This document shows, one piece after another, positions 60,695 to 64,000 of a stretch of DNA of 64,000 bases. The notes beneath the pieces are model-generated. The model was not told where the DNA came from, did not search any database, and worked only from the letters and a program-made list of their open reading frames with translations. A program made the translations under genes and the position numbers. The DNA is from Undaria pinnatifida (taxonomy: Eukaryota; Sar; Phaeophyceae; Laminariales; Alariaceae): contig JABAKD010000010.1 of the NCBI GenBank assembly GCA_012845835.1, positions 2,041,501 through 2,105,500 on the forward strand. Direction: 5' to 3'. How positions within the stretch are numbered: position 1 is the first letter of the stretch; the number at the start of each line of letters is the position of its first letter.

Positions 60695-60733
60695 GCATTC
60701 GAGGATAAACACTAGACCACCGGGGTGACCGGC
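60695..60733 (-). mobile_element. S1-like head fragment
   Basis: The minus strand reads CCGGTCACCCCGGTGG, then TCTAGTGTTTATCCTCGA, very like the S1 A-box region. The rest of the element is not recognisable. Confidence 0.4.
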
Positions 60734-61039
60734 TTTTATGGCTCCCCGCAACAATAGCGGTGAGCAGTGACTCTTAGCTTTGATAGATGCACGCCGTGTA
60801 AAAGTATGTTTGTGGTGTAGATATGTCCGTGCTACGAATGACGTATACCTTTTTTTGGCTATTTTTCTTTCTGAATTTGACAGAACTCTCCTTAAACCAA
60901 AATCGTCGGAAAAAACGACTTTTTTTTTTTTGCGTGATTCTCGTCGTGTACCTAGCCTAGGCCATATGGGGTTTTTCATCCACGATAAAAACAGGTTTAA
61001 TTTTGTCAGAATCAGTTTTTGGGAGAGGTCTTAACCCTC

Positions 61040-61125
61040 TTTACAGCTGGAACTCCTTTTTTGGGGACAAAATTACTTGGAATTAGTATAGGGAGGGGTT
61101 TGGGGGCTCTAAAAGGGGTCAAGCT
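61040..61125. repeat. 85-bp dispersed repeat
   Basis: Partner of 55131-55215, including the closing AAGGGGTCAAGC. Confidence 0.75.
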
Positions 61126-61394
61126 TCCGAATTGAGGGGTACTATTGGAAAAAAACGTGGTTCGCACCTTTATCGGCAGCGTGCGTCACTGCTGTGCAAC
61201 ATTCAACCAACCCCTCGAGGAAGTCACCAACGTAGAACCAGGGCCACCCCTGCATCTAGCTGCATAGCAGTAGTCGCGCCCTACCGTCCGTATTGCCTTA
61301 GACTTTACCCTCACCATGTAATAGTAATAGTAATAGTCGAATCAATAAGCCAGCGCGGCCTGCTCTGACTGCTGGCTGAGTTGTTATGGTATTG

Positions 61395-61770
61395 TTAAGG
61401 TTATTAGTGGGGCATTAGTCCGTTTGACCACTTGCAAAAGGTTAACCGATAGCTTACCCAAACTAAGCCTTATAACACTCTCCCCCCCTGAAACGGCGGG
61501 ATAGCAGGTCGGCCGGATATACGGCGGACCTGTCTATATCCAAGTCGTTTCATTTCCTGGGCATACCGGGGAGAGTATTTTTCACGTTCGACATGGGGAA
61601 AATCTGAAAAGTTTATTGTTGTGGACGGTGGGGATCGAACCCACGACCCAAAAAAACCATGGTCTGTCGACGACGCCATTTGTTAAGGACTTTAGTGGGG
61701 TATTAGTCCGTTTGACCACTTGCAAAAGGTTAACCGATAGCTTACCCAAACTAAGCCTTATAACAGTATA
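61395..61770 (-). mobile_element. Single arm of the foldback/tRNA-like element
   Basis: One copy of the same arm, with the T-arm motif GTGGGTTCGATCCCCAC on the minus strand (61628-61644). The terminal motif TTAGTCCGTTTGACCACTTG is present at both ends in direct orientation. Confidence 0.7.
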
Positions 61771-62383
61771 TATATCCATGTACGTTTACTCCGTATTACA
61801 GGTATTAGTATGTATGTGTGCTATTGTTAGTCATTGCTTTTCTGCCCGCCGACGCTTGAGCACATTTTCCCCTCGCACCAACGACGCCTCTCCTGTCAGG
61901 AAATCCAGGAGGTCGCCTCCGTGCTGCTAGAGATTCACTATTATACCAGGTATCGCATACTACCGACTCTACCGGAACAGTAACTAACTACTACTCTACT
62001 TGTAGTATACTGTAGTATACGGTAGTAGTAGTAGTAGGAGGAGGAGGAGGAGGAGTTGGATGGACTCTTTTAAGTAACCCCGCGCGACAAGAAAAAACGG
62101 TATGTAAGAGACCTCAAATTATACACTCGCACCTTTTCTTCGTCCCCCTTCTGTCTGGAGGGCGCAACACACAACAATACGGGACTTCAAGTCCCTTAAA
62201 ACGGGCCATTGCACTGTTGCTGTCTCCCGCTTGAAAAACGCCATATAGATTTCTATAAAACAAGCCATCATGTGCTGGGAGGGTGTAAGTGTTAAGGTAC
62301 AGCCCCGAAAAGTGTCCCCGCCCAATACCCTTACATAGGGGCGTGGTAAGGGGCGCTTCCACCCCGACCCCCCCGACGCACTA

Positions 62384-62585
62384 TGGCCCCTTAAAAGGGG
62401 TCACCTACTAAAATAGTGTATGGACTTTTGACATGTTCACGACACGCTATCTATCTATGGCCCCTTAAAAGGGGTCACCTACGTACTAAAATAGTGTATG
62501 GACTTTTGACATGTTCACGACATGCTATGGCCCCTTAAAAGGGGTCACCTACTAGTAATTAGTGTATGGACTTTGACGTGCTCAT
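62384..62585. repeat. Three tandem repeats of about 75 bp with a hairpin
   Basis: Each copy starts TATGGCCCCTTAAAAGGGG (stem CCCCTT/AAGGGG) followed by TCACCTACTA, TAGTGTATGGACTTTTGACA and TGTTCACGAC. The third copy is the most diverged. Confidence 0.9.
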
Positions 62586-62989
62586 ATGTACGTACAGAGT
62601 GCCTTCGCATGATGAGTAAATAGCTCTTTTGTAGTGGTAAACTGAGTATATATACATATTTTAATTATTAGTAATACGTATATATTTTGTGTTTTTGCCA
62701 TTCGACAACGTGCAGGGGCAGCATGAGCTTCAACGTCAATCACTCATAAACACTCCCAGAAAGCATCATCTCAACTGAAAAAGTCAAGCGTAAAGATTGA
62801 ACGTAGGAAACCTGGGATTTGTGACGCAGGAGCAACGGATGTTAATGTATTTGGAAGGCATGTTTATTAGGGGATACGTATACGAGTATGAGTGAGCGAG
62901 TCTGGTGGAGATGGCGAGCTGTCAGACGATTGGAGATGTAGATACGTACAGCAAAGAAAGGATCGACCAGCGACATACATCCAGATTCA

Positions 62990-63600
62990 GGAAGCATTAC
63001 GTACAGTTTAAGCAAAACGGAAACTACGTACCGAGCATATTATTTTTTATAAAACGTCAAACCGAATACAAGTATCATAATTGTTTCTGGTGTGCGAATG
63101 AATACCATGTACCAGGTATATATATGCGGCGAGATTTTTTATGTCGTCTTTCTGAGCTATTAGTTGATTGGATGTGTGTGTGTGTGTTCTTCACATTAAA
63201 CCGTTCTTCTACTCGTCGACATCCAGCACACCCAGTGTCCGTACTGATTCTTCACCCTAGAAAGATCAGCTCTGTGGTCACAAGCTACGACACAGAGATA
63301 ATGCATCGTAATGCATTCGACAACGCAATGTCATGCCCTAGTACTGGGTACGACAGGCACAACATACATACGTCAGCAACAGAAATACATTGGAAGAGAG
63401 AAATACGAAATAAACAAAATGTAGAGCAAAGGATCAACATCGTGTAATTCCAGATTCATGAAGCATACGATACAACAACACGGAAACTACGCACCGAGCA
63501 TATATATATATCGTATTTAAAACGACAAATTGAATATCATATTTAGTTCTGGATGCGAGTGAATATCATACGCGGGGAGATTTTTTTATGTCGTCTTTCT
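62990..63600. repeat. Diverged direct repeat, two copies
   Basis: About 62990-63150 and 63450-63600 share CGGAAACTACGYACCGAGCA, GAATATCATA-type words and GAGATTTTTTTATGTCGTCT. A CCAGCAC..GTGTCCGT motif at 63220 also occurs near 51260. Confidence 0.6.
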
Positions 63601-64000
63601 TGTCCGAAATCAGAAACCCAACCTCGCGCCCCCCCCCCCATCTCCACCGACAACGACCAGCGGGACGTAACTTGAAGGCTTGACTTTTTTGTTTTGTTTT
63701 TACGAAGACGTTTGTTTGCTTGTGGATCGTCTCCCTCGATCGCGGTTATAACCTAATAAATACAAGTATGTATGTCCTAACCCAGTCTAACCCTTTAATA
63801 ACTACGAACGTCTGGTGAAGAAAAAAATAGCACGCAATATTTCCAAGTAGTTTGTCGCGCAAAACCAGGTTGCAGTTCTAATTTAATCAGGAGGATCGTA
63901 CCTGGTATATGTATGTATGGATTTTAGTTGGTCCTTTCCATCTGTGTATCACCGTAAATAACTTGCCTTTCGCCCCCCCTCCTCCCCGTTCCACAATAAT

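Overview
The window looks like nuclear DNA of a stramenopile alga, most likely a brown alga of the Ectocarpus type. This rests on inference: a multi-exon gene with GT-AG introns, introns far longer than its exons, heavy interspersed-repeat load, pyrimidine/purine-skewed satellites, and one 500-N scaffold gap. No bacterial-style operon, phage, CRISPR array or rRNA gene is visible.

The one gene I can reconstruct lies on the minus strand at 32042-13383. Splicing 28 exons at canonical GT/AG sites gives a single uninterrupted frame of 6159 bp (2052 residues plus stop). Exon 1 begins with a signal-peptide-like segment. Exons 1-3 encode a glycosyltransferase-like (GT-A-like) domain. Exons 3-4 carry cysteine-rich modules. 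Exons 5-25 are seven tandem triplets of exons (A-B-C): A and B carry Trp/Lys hexad repeats and C carries an 8-Cys module. Exons 26-28 encode a second glycosyltransferase-like domain. Every intron from intron 4 to intron 26 is phase 2, so any exon from 5 to 26 can be gained, lost or skipped without breaking the frame. Some triplets, introns included, are nearly identical, and broken copies of exon B lie in the introns, so the array is actively expanding and decaying. This is the best candidate for an undescribed system: a modular, probably secreted or Golgi protein with a variable Cys/Trp repeat array between two sugar-transferase-like ends.

Layout. 1-7 kb: no recognisable gene, only an old diverged duplication (about 1.6-2.2 and 5.5-6.1 kb). 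7-9.4 kb: degenerate GC-rich satellite. 9.5-10.7 kb: copy of a TATA-containing repeat (called R1). 10.7-13.4 kb: no gene seen. 13.4-32.0 kb: the modular gene, its 4-kb first intron packed with retroposons. 32-36.5 kb: AT-rich, no gene seen. 36.5-57 kb: a graveyard of LINE 3' ends with (AAC)n tails, a tRNA-derived SINE with poly(A) tail (S1), a second poly(A) retroposon (S2), R1 copies, a 720-bp foldback element and several minisatellites. 57.3-59.8 kb: eight-unit satellite of about 300 bp with extreme CT strand bias. 60-64 kb: repeat fragments and a hairpin-containing tandem repeat.

Outside the modular gene I see only LINE reverse-transcriptase fragments as protein-coding remains. Long open frames elsewhere are low-complexity artefacts or antisense shadows.
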